A DNA stretch of 64,000 nucleotides. Origin: Nostoc sp. 'Lobaria pulmonaria (5183) cyanobiont'. GTDB taxonomy: Bacteria > Cyanobacteriota > Cyanobacteriia > Cyanobacteriales > Nostocaceae. The stretch's first letter is position 1, and every line of letters starts with the position of its first letter. The stretch spans positions 1,175,501 through 1,239,500 of the forward strand of contig NZ_CP026692.1 in assembly GCF_002949795.1 (NCBI RefSeq). The letters run 5' to 3'. The position numbers and the translations under genes were made by a program. The notes under the pieces were generated by a model, which saw only the letters and a program-made list of their open reading frames with translations, had not been told where the DNA came from and searched no databases. Shown here in pieces: positions 1-10,118 of the stretch.

Positions 1-3
1 AAT

Positions 4-29
4 AGGGAGTGAGCCATTCACCACTCCCT
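4..29 (-). terminator. possible terminator hairpin after the glucosidase gene
   Basis: Eight-base arms AGGGAGTG and CACTCCCT enclose a ten-base loop just past the stop codon of the minus-strand gene. The T-tract on that strand is weak, so this could be only a stable 3' end. Confidence 0.4.
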
Positions 30-36
30 AATTTCT

Positions 37-2328
37 CTAAGCTTCAATAACTACTCGAAGATTGCCCCGTTTTCTCGCAACGCGACAAGCAGTTGTAGTC
101 CCAGAACGCTCGAATTCCAAATCGAGGATGGTGGGGCCGACTCGCAAATTATGAAATGATAGGCGATTAATCGATTCTGGCAAAGCCGGGTCGATTATTC
201 GCAAGCAGTTATTTTGAGCGTCAGGCACTAAGTTGACCATCATTTGCAGTAGTTGAAAAATACTACCTGTAGCCCAAGCTTGGGGAGTGCAGGCAACTGG
301 ATACTGCACAGGGGCATTATCACCGTTCCGTTCGTAGCCGCAGAAAAGTTCTGGAGGACGTTGATAGGGCTGCTGCTGAGTCATATCGAATAAACCTTGG
401 AATATTTCTAGGGCTTGATCGATAAGACCGAGCGATCGCAATCCCATTGCAATCAGAGCGTTATCATGAGGCCAAACCGAACCAATGTGATAACCCATCG
501 GATTATAAGCGGGTGACAAACTACTCAAAGTCCGAATACCCCAACCATTAAACATATCTGGTGCCCGCAACCGTTCTGCTACACTATGAGCTTTTTCGTC
601 TGTGAAGAGTCCCAAATGTAGACAATGACCAGGATTTGAGGTAATACTGTCTACTGGCTTGCCATCTCCATCCAAAGCCAAAGCGCAGAAATCTTGATCT
701 TCTACCCAAAAATCCCGATTAAAACGAACCTTAAGATTTCTCGCCTCTTCTTGCCAACGATCTGCCAAATCAAGCCGCTTCTTCATCCTAGCTATTTCTG
801 ATAGGCGCATTTTTGCAGCATAGACGTAAGCTTGTACCTCACACAGGGCAATTGGGCCGTTGGCTAATTCTCCCTTGCGGTCTACGATACAGTCGCCGGA
901 ATCTTTCCAACCTTGGTTAACAAGACCGCGTTTGGATCTACGGAAGTAGCTGAGGTAGCTGGTTTCTTTGGTATTGCGATCGATCCACTCCATTGCTGCT
1001 AGAGCATTGGGCCAAAGTTGCTCTAGGAGTTCTTGATCGTTAGTCCAAGCATAATGTTCGGCATAAAGCAGCAGCCACAAGGGAGTGGCATCAACTGTAC
1101 CGTAGTAAGGTGTATGGGGAATTTCTTGACAACGAGCCATTTCTCCCAAACGTAACTCGTGCAAAATCTTACCCGGTTCTTCTTCGCGCCATTCGTCGTC
1201 AATTTTACCTTGGTATGTCGCCAGTAATATCAGAGTTTCCTTGGCAATTTGCGAGTTTAACATCAGGCTTTGAGAAGCTGTAATCAGCGAATCTCGCCCA
1301 AATAATGTTGAAAACCAAGGTACTCCCGCAGAAACAGTCTTATGCTTACCAAAAGACTGGCGCAACAAATACATATCTTGTTCAGCCCGCTCAATCACTC
1401 GATTGAAGGTACTCTTATCTGAGCTTATGCGGGTAATTTGTTGTACCCAGTGTTGCTCCTCCATCCACTCAGCAGCTTTTGCCTGTCCTAATGTGGTGGC
1501 GGCGCTCACGGTTGAACTGGACTGGTTGTTTCTCAACATATTCACTCGGTAGCCCAGCTTTTGAGTTTCGTGAGAAGCCAACTCTAGCTGCCAAACCGCA
1601 GTGTAACCTTTGAAATAGTCTGGTTGCCGATGCTGGAATAGAATCCGGGATTCCATCACTGAGCCGTCCAAACCTTGATAGGCGAGTGTTAAGGATTCTT
1701 CTATATAGGCAGATGGCTCTTTAGGTACTGGTGCAACACCATCGATGTGAGAAGATGTTCCTTCCTCAGTCGTCGGTTCTACTAGGCGTAAAAGCCGACC
1801 TCGTTTTTCTCTGTCATAGCCCCGGACTTCAAATAAATCAAGAAAATCCGCATCAAAGCTGATGGTTAGTTCAAAATTGACAGTAGTTGTGCTGTAGTTA
1901 GATATTTCTATTTCTTCAAATAATGCTCCATTCAGCACGATTTCTCGGCGAATTCCTACAGTCTCGGCTTTTAGGCGTTCCTCAATTCTGGGGTTGGTAC
2001 ACAAAACTGAGAGTGAAAACCCTTTTTCGGCAGTACTACTGAGGAGTACAGGCGATCGCCCTTCAATTTGTAACTCCAAGCGATTGAGAAATCTCGTATC
2101 ACAACAAAACAGTCCCATACTGGAATTGCCATCGTTGAGGGAACAGCCAGAAATATTCCCGATAGTATCTGTCACAAAAAATAAATCATCATCTTTAACC
2201 GTTAGTGTCGGTTGCGATCTTTCAACCACAACACAAGGCCACTCAGGGATCGGTAATTGTTCGGCAGGAATAAAAGTTTTTCCATCCAGAAAAATTTTTT
2301 CTGGGGTGATTAGCGTATCCGGTGTCAT
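37..2328 (-). CDS. amylo-alpha-1,6-glucosidase / glycogen debranching-type enzyme
   Basis: About 763 residues. The N-terminal third is a beta-rich domain of the type fused to bacterial debranching enzymes. The rest is an alpha/alpha-barrel glucosidase domain with family-like stretches such as GVPWFSTLFGRDSL, ATPLWLLLYAEHY and GYHIGSVWPHDNALIAMGL. The family role is hydrolysis of alpha-1,6 branch points in glycogen or related glucans in the cytoplasm. The frame stays open up to 2481, but those 51 extra residues look unlike the family; the ATG at 2328, starting MTPDTLITPEKIFLDGK, fits better. The gene stands alone. The exact substrate is not proven by sequence. Confidence 0.85.
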   Translation of the reverse strand: MTPDTLITPEKIFLDGKTFIPAEQLPIPEWPCVVVERSQPTLTVKDDDLFFVTDTIGNISGCSLNDGNSSMGLFCCDTRFLNRLELQIEGRSPVLLSSTAEKGFSLSVLCTNPRIEERLKAETVGIRREIVLNGALFEEIEISNYSTTTVNFELTISFDADFLDLFEVRGYDREKRGRLLRLVEPTTEEGTSSHIDGVAPVPKEPSAYIEESLTLAYQGLDGSVMESRILFQHRQPDYFKGYTAVWQLELASHETQKLGYRVNMLRNNQSSSTVSAATTLGQAKAAEWMEEQHWVQQITRISSDKSTFNRVIERAEQDMYLLRQSFGKHKTVSAGVPWFSTLFGRDSLITASQSLMLNSQIAKETLILLATYQGKIDDEWREEEPGKILHELRLGEMARCQEIPHTPYYGTVDATPLWLLLYAEHYAWTNDQELLEQLWPNALAAMEWIDRNTKETSYLSYFRRSKRGLVNQGWKDSGDCIVDRKGELANGPIALCEVQAYVYAAKMRLSEIARMKKRLDLADRWQEEARNLKVRFNRDFWVEDQDFCALALDGDGKPVDSITSNPGHCLHLGLFTDEKAHSVAERLRAPDMFNGWGIRTLSSLSPAYNPMGYHIGSVWPHDNALIAMGLRSLGLIDQALEIFQGLFDMTQQQPYQRPPELFCGYERNGDNAPVQYPVACTPQAWATGSIFQLLQMMVNLVPDAQNNCLRIIDPALPESINRLSFHNLRVGPTILDLEFERSGTTTACRVARKRGNLRVVIEA

Positions 2329-3554
2329 TAGACAAAGTTCCGTGTACAGGTCTATATTTTTGTGGTCTTTTGAGTAGAAGTCTCTTACCCAAGAGGCAGA
2401 GGGAAAGAATAAATACCCTTTTGCTTTGAGACAGAGCGTCGCAAAAAGAAAGATTTGTGTCGAGACACGTAGTTTAAACAAAGGACAGCGTATCGTAGAG
2501 AGACAGAAAGTGCAAAGTCAGATCAGCAATCTTGCCCTGCTTTTACAGCGCTTTTCAAGTAATTGAACTACACTACTCCCTACTCCTTGTCTTAGTCTTA
2601 GTCTAAATACCTGAAAACCTCTGTAAATATGCTGTTTTCTTTTTGCCCCATCCTCTCTACTTCTTGTTCATCCTCACAACTTCCGAAAAAAGACGCTCTT
2701 TAAAACTCGTTTGAGCTATTCGAGCCAAAATAATCCTGACATATTGCTGACAAAATAGCAGCGCTCATATCTATATAAGTATAAGCAAATATTATCAAAG
2801 GAGGCAGGAGGCAGACTCCCCTCAGCAATAACTGCCTTTGTCGATAAATTTATATTTTATAAGTGTGAGGTCAAGACTGAAAACTGAGGGTTTTGAGATA
2901 ATTTATTAGCCGTTGAACTTTCAAAGACACAAGGTATATAGTATACTCAGTGAAAATGTGAAGCTTACGGTTTTTGTTGAACATAGAGAAAATTTATTCT
3001 TTTACTAGAATACGATTTTGTCTTAAATATCTTTGGTATTTGATTAGACTAATTTATGATAATTAATTAATTAATTGATTAAGTTTAATCAATAATTAGT
3101 GATTAAGTTATGTGAATATCACATTCATGATTTTTGGGTAAGAAAATTTCTTTAGCGAGCATAAATCAACGTCGGCAAAGTAGGCAATGTCTACGACAGG
3201 CTCTTTTGCCGATGCATAGACTGTAAATCGATTGTCTGTGGTTATTAGCGAACACAGTAGTCAAAACCATACAATAATTAATGTTTTAGTACTTATTCCT
3301 GAAAGATTTTACCTGTGTAAGCAAAAGCATCAGTTGTCGAGAATGTATATTGGGCGTAATAGGTTGTCAATCAACAAATCAAGTATACCCGCGCCCCTTA
3401 GTTGGTAACAAAGTGTTGCGACTGCTTTGGCGAAAAGCGCTTTTTAGCGTTCTTTACATATTGCAGCTGTCTATTTAACTTGAGAGTCCCTGGGAATTTG
3501 TACAATGCAGCTGTGACGTGGATCTGATCGAGGTTGAGCGTTTAACAATAATTC
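2329..3554. other. long non-coding interval
   Basis: About 1.2 kb without a convincing gene. It must hold the promoters of both divergent neighbours. Visible items are an AT-rich stretch near 3060-3110 with a small inverted repeat, and a partial copy of the GTAGGC/GTCTACGAC palindrome near 3175-3205. Confidence 0.6.
3074..3093. repeat. AT-rich inverted repeat
   Basis: Nine-base perfect arms ATTGATTAA and TTAATCAAT around a two-base centre, in a run of ATTAATT repeats about 460 bp upstream of the histidine kinase. It could be a regulator site; no family is recognised. Confidence 0.4.
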
Positions 3555-5564
3555 ATGAGCATTTCGACTTCTGTGCTGAGTGATCTGCTAAAGTCCCTAC
3601 CCTACTTGCGGCCCCAGCTATATTTTAAGGCTTCACTAACGGCGCTCTCCCACGCGATGGAAGATCAAGTTTTGGCTGCGACTTTAGCACAACCCCTTGT
3701 AATTGCTAGTTTCCAGCGAGAGCGATTCTACCGCCAAGAAGCTCATCGCTACCTGCGATTAGCCTTGCGAAGTAACCAAATATACGTATTATCTGCTCCA
3801 GAAACGGATTTCACCAACAGTTCGGAAGACTACGAAAAAGTGGCTTTTGAGCCAACAGATGGCTTAAGTCAGGAGTGGCATTTGGTAGTGATCGCTGACA
3901 ATTATGCTACTTGTCTGGTTTGCCGAGAAAACCTTGGTTCTCTTGCCAAAAACAAGCAACTACCGGAACTAAGCCCTAATCTGGATATAGACACAGCCCG
4001 AAGATTTGAGGGAATTTGGACATCGGAAAGGGGAGTTAGCCTCAAAGCAGCCGAATTGCTGTTAGATAGGATTTTGGTTTACAGACCAGAACTGACAAAT
4101 AAAATTCAACAGGCACGTCAGAGGTTTGGCATCGGGGAGCCGCGAAACCACTCTGGAGCCGAACAGGACAATGAATATGCCTGTGACATTGATACAGATC
4201 CCTTTGTGCAACGCTTAGTAACTTATTTGCAAGCTAGTCAATACAAATTGCACAAAGCTTACCGTTCTATTGCTGCCCAAGCACGAAAAGAACGATTAGT
4301 CAACTCAATTAGTACTGCCATTCGGCGATCGCTCGATCCTCACGAAGTTCTCGAAGTGGCGGCACAAGAATTAGGGCAACACCTAGAAGCTTGTCGGTGT
4401 TTAATTTACCGCGCTCAAGCCACAGATAGCCAAGCGATAATTGAACACGAGTTTTTGACTCCCGGTGTTTTATCTGTTTGTGGGCAAACCTGGGAGTTAG
4501 AGAAAAATTCTTTATTTCGGGACATCGTAGAACAAGGCGAAGGTGTTTGTGTAAGCGATACGCTGAGTGACCCTCGCGTTACCAAATCGCCAGGACTTTC
4601 CACGATCGCCAAAAAGTTTGCTATTCGTTCTTGGCTGATGGAACCAGTGTTCTATCAGGGGCGATTATTGGGAATTGTGGAGTTACATTACTGCCGGATG
4701 CCACCGCACGAGTGCCAACCTGGGGAATTGGATTTGATAGAAGCGATCGCTACCCAAGTAGGAGCAGCTCTCATCCAAGCGGAAGCTTACGCTAACCTAG
4801 AAGAACTTAACCAGCAGCTAGAAGCCCTAGACCGTACCCGCAGCAACCTCATAGCCATCACCGGACACGAACTGCGTACCCCCCTATCCACAATTCAAGT
4901 GTGCCTGGAAAGTCTCGCTAGCGAACCGGATATGCCCTTAGAGTTGCAGCAGATCATGCTCAACACCGCTCTTTCCGACTCGGAACGGATGCGAAAACTG
5001 GTACAAGATTTCCTTACACTTTCCAACTTGGAAAGCGGCCGGGTGGAATGGCATCCAGAATCCCTCACCTTACAAGAATGTGTGGATTTAGCACTCAGCC
5101 GAAATCGCACGCGTTCCTCAATGGAAAAGCCGCCCCAAATCAAGACTCAAATTGCCGAAAATCTACCTTTAGTAAGAGCTGACGGTGATTGGCTAGTCGA
5201 GGTACTGGCAAAACTCATGGATAATGCTTTGAAATTTACGCCACCCCAAGGAGAAATCACGATTAAAGCGATTTACAACAGCCGTCAAATGGTCGAGGTG
5301 ACTGTGGCTGACACTGGACGCGGCATTGAACCAAATCGTTTAGAAATAGTTTTTGACCGCTTCTATCAAGAAGAGGGAGCGCTGCGCCGCACCACTGGTG
5401 GGACTGGGCTTGGTTTAGCAATTTGCCGTCAAATTGTTAATGGCTGGGGTGGGCAAATTTGGGCAGAGTCAACTGGTAAAGACCAAGGTAGTCAGTTTCA
5501 CTTCACCATCCCGATTGTTCAGAGTAGCCAAGAGGAAAAGCGGACAAAAGTCAAGAGTAAATAG
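3555..5564 (+). CDS. DICT-GAF hybrid sensor histidine kinase
   Basis: Soluble 669-residue two-component sensor kinase with no membrane segment. Residues 1 to about 200 match the DICT sensory domain common in cyanobacteria. A GAF domain spans about 250-405. The dimerisation and phospho-acceptor domain holds the H-box ITGHELRTP, followed by an ATPase domain with N-box DNALKFTPP, G1 box DTGRGIEP and G2 box GTGLGLAI. All catalytic boxes look intact. It should autophosphorylate on the H-box histidine and pass phosphate to a response regulator, but none is encoded nearby, so partner and signal are unknown. Confidence 0.9.
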   Translation: MSISTSVLSDLLKSLPYLRPQLYFKASLTALSHAMEDQVLAATLAQPLVIASFQRERFYRQEAHRYLRLALRSNQIYVLSAPETDFTNSSEDYEKVAFEPTDGLSQEWHLVVIADNYATCLVCRENLGSLAKNKQLPELSPNLDIDTARRFEGIWTSERGVSLKAAELLLDRILVYRPELTNKIQQARQRFGIGEPRNHSGAEQDNEYACDIDTDPFVQRLVTYLQASQYKLHKAYRSIAAQARKERLVNSISTAIRRSLDPHEVLEVAAQELGQHLEACRCLIYRAQATDSQAIIEHEFLTPGVLSVCGQTWELEKNSLFRDIVEQGEGVCVSDTLSDPRVTKSPGLSTIAKKFAIRSWLMEPVFYQGRLLGIVELHYCRMPPHECQPGELDLIEAIATQVGAALIQAEAYANLEELNQQLEALDRTRSNLIAITGHELRTPLSTIQVCLESLASEPDMPLELQQIMLNTALSDSERMRKLVQDFLTLSNLESGRVEWHPESLTLQECVDLALSRNRTRSSMEKPPQIKTQIAENLPLVRADGDWLVEVLAKLMDNALKFTPPQGEITIKAIYNSRQMVEVTVADTGRGIEPNRLEIVFDRFYQEEGALRRTTGGTGLGLAICRQIVNGWGGQIWAESTGKDQGSQFHFTIPIVQSSQEEKRTKVKSK

Positions 5565-5590
5565 GTATTGGGCATGGGGGATTAATTTTT

Positions 5591-5622
5591 AACAAATGAC
5601 AAAGAACAAAGGACAAATGACT
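5591..5622 (+). repeat. short tandem heptamer-like repeat
   Basis: Degenerate repeats of ACAAATG / ACAAAGA / ACAAAGG between the kinase and psaD. This resembles the short tandemly repeated sequences of heterocystous cyanobacteria. No function is known. Confidence 0.5.
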
Positions 5623-5709
5623 AAAAACTGTTACAGTCTATGACGCGATCGCAATATGATCCTGGTTGCGGTGTTAGGATTCCCTAAAAACGTTGAGAGA
5701 ATCATCTTT

Positions 5710-6132
5710 ATGGCAGAAACACTCTCTGGACAAACCCCGCTATTTGCTGGCAGCACTGGTGGTTTGTTAAACAAAGCAGTAGTTGAAGAAAAGTACGCTA
5801 TCACTTGGACTAGCCCAAAAGAGCAAGTATTTGAATTGCCTACAGGTGGTGCTGCTATTATGCGGAAAGGTGAAAACCTGCTGCATATAGCTCGTAAAGA
5901 ATATGGCATCTTTTTGGGCGGTCAGCAACTCCGTAAACTCAAAATCACAGATTACAAAATTTACCGGATTTTACCCAACGGAGAAACTACCTTACTTCAC
6001 CCAGCCGATGGCGTCTTCCCCGAAAAGGTGAATGAAGGTCGTGAAAAAGTGCGTTATGTCCCACGCAGCATTGGGCAAAACCCCAGTCAAGCACAACTCA
6101 AGTTTAGTGGTAAAGCTACCCACGACGTATAG
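5710..6132 (+). CDS. psaD: photosystem I subunit II (PsaD)
   Basis: PsaD is the peripheral stromal subunit of photosystem I that docks ferredoxin and stabilises PsaC. The 140-residue product starting [18 protein letters not shown] has the usual length and the basic conserved stretches [20 protein letters not shown] and [15 protein letters not shown]. The frame is open from 5656, but the 18 extra residues are not part of the family, so the ATG at 5710 is chosen. trpE follows about 150 bp downstream on the same strand, the psaD-trpE order known from other cyanobacteria. Confidence 0.97.
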   Translation: MAETLSGQTPLFAGSTGGLLNKAVVEEKYAITWTSPKEQVFELPTGGAAIMRKGENLLHIARKEYGIFLGGQQLRKLKITDYKIYRILPNGETTLLHPADGVFPEKVNEGREKVRYVPRSIGQNPSQAQLKFSGKATHDV

Positions 6133-6150
6133 GGACTAAGGATTGGGGAT

Positions 6151-6232
6151 TGGGAGCAGAGGAGCAGAGGAGCAGGGGGGAAGTTACAGCAAATCTTTCC
6201 CCTCTGCCCCCTATCCCCTCTGCCTCTTTGCT
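6151..6232. repeat. low-complexity GAGCAGAGG / CCCCTCTGCC repeat
   Basis: Tandem GAGCAGAGG-type units followed by their approximate complement (CCCTCTGCC units), so the RNA could fold into a long imperfect hairpin. Related tracts lie at 6931-6974 (inside trpE), 18183-18284 and about 57967-58030. Confidence 0.7.
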
Positions 6233-6279
6233 TCTTGTGCCCCATGCCCAATGCCCAATGCCCCATCCCTAAGCAATTT

Positions 6280-7809
6280 ATGGTATTCCCCGATTTCTCC
6301 GAATTTTCTCAGCTAGCTCTACAAGGCAACTTCATTCCGGTATATCAAGAATGGGTAGCGGACTTAGATACGCCCGTATCTGCTTGGTATAAAGTCTGTG
6401 CGGGTCAGCCCTATAGCTTTTTGTTGGAATCGATAGAAGGTGGTGAAAAGCTGGGACGCTATAGTTTAGTGGGCTGCGATCCGGTGTGGGTTTTGGAAGC
6501 AAGGGGCGATCGCACGACTCAGAAAAACCGCGATGGTTCGCAGGTGGTTTTTACAGGCGACCCTTTTACAGCTTTAGCCGAATGTTTAGCACCTTATCAC
6601 CCAGTGAAATTACCAAAGCTACCGCCAGGAATTGGCGGTTTATTTGGGTTTTGGGGCTATGAATTGATTCAATGGATTGAGCCGCGTGTGCCAATTTATC
6701 CACCAGATGAGCGAAATATACCTGATGGGTTGTGGATGCAGGTAGACCACCTGTTGATTTTTGACCAGGTGAAGCGGAAAATTTGGGCGGTCGCCTATGC
6801 TGATTTACGCGACCCGAAAGTAGATTTAAAAGCAGCATATCAACAAGCAGGCGATCTCGTCACTCAAATGCTCGAAAAGCTATCTCTACCTCTATCGCCA
6901 CAAAAAACTCGATTGGAATGGAAACCGCCAGGGAGTAGGGGAGCAGAGGAGCAGGGGAGCAGAGGCGCAGAGGAGTATCAGAGTAATTTTACCCGCCCTG
7001 ATTTTTGTGCCAGTGTCCAAAAGGCCAAAGACCATATTAAAGCAGGCGATATTTTTCAAGTAGTAATTTCCCAGCGACTATCAACAACATACACAGGCGA
7101 CCCTTTTGCCCTTTATCGGTCGCTACGTCAGATAAATCCTTCGCCTTACATGGCCTACTTTAACTTCCAAGATTGGCAAATCATCGGTTCCAGTCCGGAA
7201 GTGATGGTGAAAGCCGAAACCGATGCAGATGGTGGAATAATAGCGACGGTACGCCCAATTGCTGGGACGCGTCCACGGGGTAAAACCACTAAGGAAGATG
7301 CAGCCTTCGCTGAAGATTTACTCCAAGACCCCAAGGAAATTGCCGAACACGTGATGCTTGTGGATTTAGGGCGGAATGATTTGGGGCGTGTTTGTCAAAG
7401 TGGTAGCGTCAAAGTTGATGAATTAATGGTGGTTGAACGCTACTCCCATGTGATGCACATTGTTAGCAATGTTGTGGGGAAATTAGCAGTTGGTAAAACA
7501 GCATGGGATTTACTGAAAGCTTCCTTCCCAGCAGGTACGGTAAGCGGCGCACCCAAGATTAGGGCGATGGAAATTATCCACGAGTTAGAGTCTAGTCGTC
7601 GGGGTGTTTATTCGGGTGTGTATGGATATTACGATTTTGAAGGGCAATTAAATACTGCGATCGCAATTCGCACAATGGTAGTGCATGATAATACGGTCAG
7701 CGTACAAGCCGGTGCAGGTTTGGTAGCTGATTCTGAGCCAGAGAAAGAATATGAAGAGACGCTGAATAAAGCTAGAGGTCTATTAGAGGCGATTCGTTGT
7801 TTACGTTAA
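6280..7809 (+). CDS. trpE: anthranilate synthase component I-type protein
   Basis: Chorismate-utilising enzyme of tryptophan biosynthesis. With a glutamine amidotransferase subunit it makes anthranilate from chorismate. The 509-residue protein has the N-terminal TrpE domain and the C-terminal chorismate-binding domain with QVVISQRLS, SPEVMVK, PIAGTRPRG, EHVMLVDLGRNDLGRV, PAGTVSGAPK and IRTMVV. The ATG at 6280 (MVFPDFSEF) is preferred to 6235, whose extension is repeat-derived. The linker between the domains contains an in-frame insertion of the local low-complexity repeat (GSRGAEEQGSRGAEE). No trpG is adjacent. An ADC synthase-like relative is less likely given the psaD neighbour. Confidence 0.9.
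   Translation: MVFPDFSEFSQLALQGNFIPVYQEWVADLDTPVSAWYKVCAGQPYSFLLESIEGGEKLGRYSLVGCDPVWVLEARGDRTTQKNRDGSQVVFTGDPFTALAECLAPYHPVKLPKLPPGIGGLFGFWGYELIQWIEPRVPIYPPDERNIPDGLWMQVDHLLIFDQVKRKIWAVAYADLRDPKVDLKAAYQQAGDLVTQMLEKLSLPLSPQKTRLEWKPPGSRGAEEQGSRGAEEYQSNFTRPDFCASVQKAKDHIKAGDIFQVVISQRLSTTYTGDPFALYRSLRQINPSPYMAYFNFQDWQIIGSSPEVMVKAETDADGGIIATVRPIAGTRPRGKTTKEDAAFAEDLLQDPKEIAEHVMLVDLGRNDLGRVCQSGSVKVDELMVVERYSHVMHIVSNVVGKLAVGKTAWDLLKASFPAGTVSGAPKIRAMEIIHELESSRRGVYSGVYGYYDFEGQLNTAIAIRTMVVHDNTVSVQAGAGLVADSEPEKEYEETLNKARGLLEAIRCLR
6931..6974 (+). repeat. low-complexity repeat inserted in frame within trpE
   Basis: GGGAGCAGAGGAGCAG-type units inside the trpE frame, encoding GSRGAEE twice. They match the intergenic repeat at 6151-6232 and lie in the inter-domain linker, which explains why they are tolerated. 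Confidence 0.75.
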
Positions 7810-8193
7810 ACTAGGGACTGAAGAAGGGAATAGGGTACAGATTATTCCCTGTAACCTGTCACCTCTCCTCTAACCGTAATCTCTTTTACTGTTTGTATAG
7901 TTTCTCTCGCATACAATTAATTGCACACTGGTTTTTGTTGCTTAATTGTAAAACCGGGCTTGATATAAGTACAGTAACAGTTCGATCTGCTGTATGACAA
8001 TTAAATAGTTTTCAAGCGAATACGGACTTCTTTACGTATTTTAATATACAAAATTATAAGAAGTAGTATCGACTTCTAGAACCTTTCTCGCTTAAGAGCG
8101 TTTCAACTATTCTTTACTTGTTTATATTTAAATAACAATATATCTTTTGATAGAGTAATAATTTATTCATCTACCAAGAGTAATAGATTATCA
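7810..8193. other. AT-rich intergenic region
   Basis: About 380 bp with no gene-like frame. It should hold the trpE 3' end and the promoter of the membrane protein. I see no clear terminator or operator. Confidence 0.5.
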
Positions 8194-8886
8194 ATGACTT
8201 TTTTCAATCCCTCGGAGCCGCTCCTGCGTGAAAAACAGCAAGAGCTAGATTTTCAAGATATTCAAGGTCTAGTCTGTCTAAACTACCAAATTGGAAATTT
8301 CATCCTCTTTTCAAAGTTTTATACTTGCGTCGATCAAGCATTTATTCTCTGGGGACTAATTTCATCTGGAATTTTTGTAACCGCCCAGTTTCTACCCATT
8401 AGCTGGAGTCGCCAAGCGATTTTGTGGTCAGTGCTTACCTTATTTGGTGCAGTCGCTATGGTAAATTTAACTTGGTTTTGGGCAACTGTAGAACAGCTAC
8501 GCTGGGTTATTTATAGCTGGGCGATTTTAATCATAATAGGTTTAATCTTGACCGATCTAAGCATTTTTTTGGGATGGGGAGAGGTCTTGATGCGTTTGTG
8601 TCCACTGTGGTTAGGATTAAGTGCCATCGGCTACCTTTGCACGGGGGTAGGAATGCGTTCACGCACATTTATTCTGATGGGGTTTATTCATTTGCTGGGA
8701 ATCTTAGTTTTACCGTACTGCGGTGTTATGCAGTTTCTCTCAACGGGGCTAATTATGACCGTTAGTTTACTGTTACTAGCAGAATTACAATGGGATATGC
8801 AATCTTCAAGTGATTACAACCAATTAACACCACAACAAAAGCAGTTTAACCAAGCACAGTCCCAACGACGTAAAATGAGTAGCTAA
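8194..8886 (+). CDS. hypothetical multi-pass membrane protein
   Basis: A 230-residue protein I cannot assign to a family. After about 45 soluble residues it has roughly six hydrophobic segments (for example AFILWGLISSGIFVTAQFL, AILIIIGLILTDLSIFLGW, LIMTVSLLLLAEL), then a polar Gln-rich tail. It is probably in the plasma or thylakoid membrane. No catalytic motif is visible. Monocistronic by spacing. Confidence 0.7.
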   Translation: MTFFNPSEPLLREKQQELDFQDIQGLVCLNYQIGNFILFSKFYTCVDQAFILWGLISSGIFVTAQFLPISWSRQAILWSVLTLFGAVAMVNLTWFWATVEQLRWVIYSWAILIIIGLILTDLSIFLGWGEVLMRLCPLWLGLSAIGYLCTGVGMRSRTFILMGFIHLLGILVLPYCGVMQFLSTGLIMTVSLLLLAELQWDMQSSSDYNQLTPQQKQFNQAQSQRRKMSS

Positions 8887-9301
8887 AGTTATAAAGAATT
8901 AAAATCTTACTTTAGACAAGTTTGTATAAACAATATAGCTATATCTCTTGGCTAGGTAGTGTTTCTACTTGCGAGAGAGAGTTTTCCACCCAACTGTTAG
9001 CTATTCTATATTTATGAAAACAAACAACACTGTATGGGTGTTATGCCGCTGTGGCCCATTATCAAACATCGAAGGAGAGCGACCGCAGATGTTTGAACAG
9101 TGTAAACAATAAAAACCGTTGACGGTGTGGAGTTTTTGTCGCTTCCTCCACTTTATTATCACCAAGGGAAGGTTAAATTCTTTATCAGAGCGGTCTGAGG
9201 TGATAAACGTCTCGTGTTTTTTACATTACAACTTAATTTTAGCACTTCAATCTCTTTAGTTCAAATGAATTAAGGAGATTGAAGTGTTACGATTAGTGCA
9301 A
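8887..9301. other. intergenic region with an uncertain micro-ORF
   Basis: Mostly non-coding 3' regions of two convergent genes. A 32-codon frame at 9014-9112 (starts MKTNNTVWVLCRCG) has no visible support beyond being open, so I do not call it a gene. Confidence 0.4.
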
Positions 9302-9757
9302 CTATCTGTTAACTGGTGTTTGTGTGTCAAAATATTCACGCCACCGACTAATCTGACCATTCTTGAAATCTACAACAATTACGTCATCAGCTTTATTACG
9401 ACGACCTGTCGCCTTTTCCGTATCTTCGTAGTACCACTCTACTGCTGCCCGATTTTCTCCAATAATAATCCGCTGGATATCTATTTTGATATCTGAATAC
9501 TGTTGTTTAAAATGGGTAAGTTCTTCTCGAATTTTTTCTTGCCCACGCCAGCATTGACCAGGCACGATTAGTTCTCCATCAACCGTAAACAATTGTGTAA
9601 GAGCATCGACATCTTGAGCAACCCATGCATCTTTAGCTTTTTCTATTAATATCTGGATATCTTGTTGGTTCATAGACTGACTGGCAAATAAAGGTGTGCT
9701 AAAAGTTAAGCTAATAAATATAGTTGCTAACACTAGCCATTGAGATAACCAAAGCAT
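9302..9757 (-). CDS. secreted SnoaL/NTF2-like protein
   Basis: 151 residues. Residues 1-26 form a signal peptide (hydrophobic core LVLATIFISLTFS, cleavage near LFASQS). The mature part looks like a single cone-shaped NTF2/SnoaL domain: the helix IQILIEKAKDAWVAQDVDAL, then VDGELIVPGQCWRGQEKIREEL and the strand-rich part ending NGQISRWREYFD. Such domains bind small ligands or act as accessory folds, so no reaction can be assigned. Probably periplasmic. Confidence 0.7.
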   Translation of the reverse strand: MLWLSQWLVLATIFISLTFSTPLFASQSMNQQDIQILIEKAKDAWVAQDVDALTQLFTVDGELIVPGQCWRGQEKIREELTHFKQQYSDIKIDIQRIIIGENRAAVEWYYEDTEKATGRRNKADDVIVVDFKNGQISRWREYFDTQTPVNR

Positions 9758-10056
9758 CTAGATTTTTCTACTCTCTAAAGTATCAAGCTATAGAGCATTA
9801 GTAATATTTAACCAGAAGTTGTTTTGATTGCGATCGCTCCTCCAAAAAGTCAGGTTTTGATTGGATGCAGAATGTTTATAGCGCTGATGTTAATTCTACA
9901 GCCAAAACTGGTGATCGCCTTCTAACATACTGCTTGGATAAATCCCCCTTCATCGCAGTTTTGCCATCTTATGCGCTCCATATACTGGCATTGGTCAGCG
10001 AGGCATTTTTAATGCTCCATAATGCAGCAAGGTGAGTTTTAAAGTAGTTTCCAAGT

Positions 10057-10080
10057 TGTGTGGTGCGATCGCACCACACA
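10057..10080. repeat. 24-bp perfect palindrome centred on HIP1
   Basis: The twelve-base arm TGTGTGGTGCGA is followed immediately by its exact complement, with the HIP1 octamer GCGATCGC in the middle. It lies about 40 bp upstream of the Uma2 gene and may be a regulator site or simply an extended HIP1 palindrome. Confidence 0.6.
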
Positions 10081-10118
10081 CACAACTAAACTAGAAAGTA
10101 AGATGCTCAGGATAGCTT

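Noticed and set aside
9014..9112. 32-aa micro-ORF
   Set aside because: Open frame only; no ribosome site or recognisable motif.
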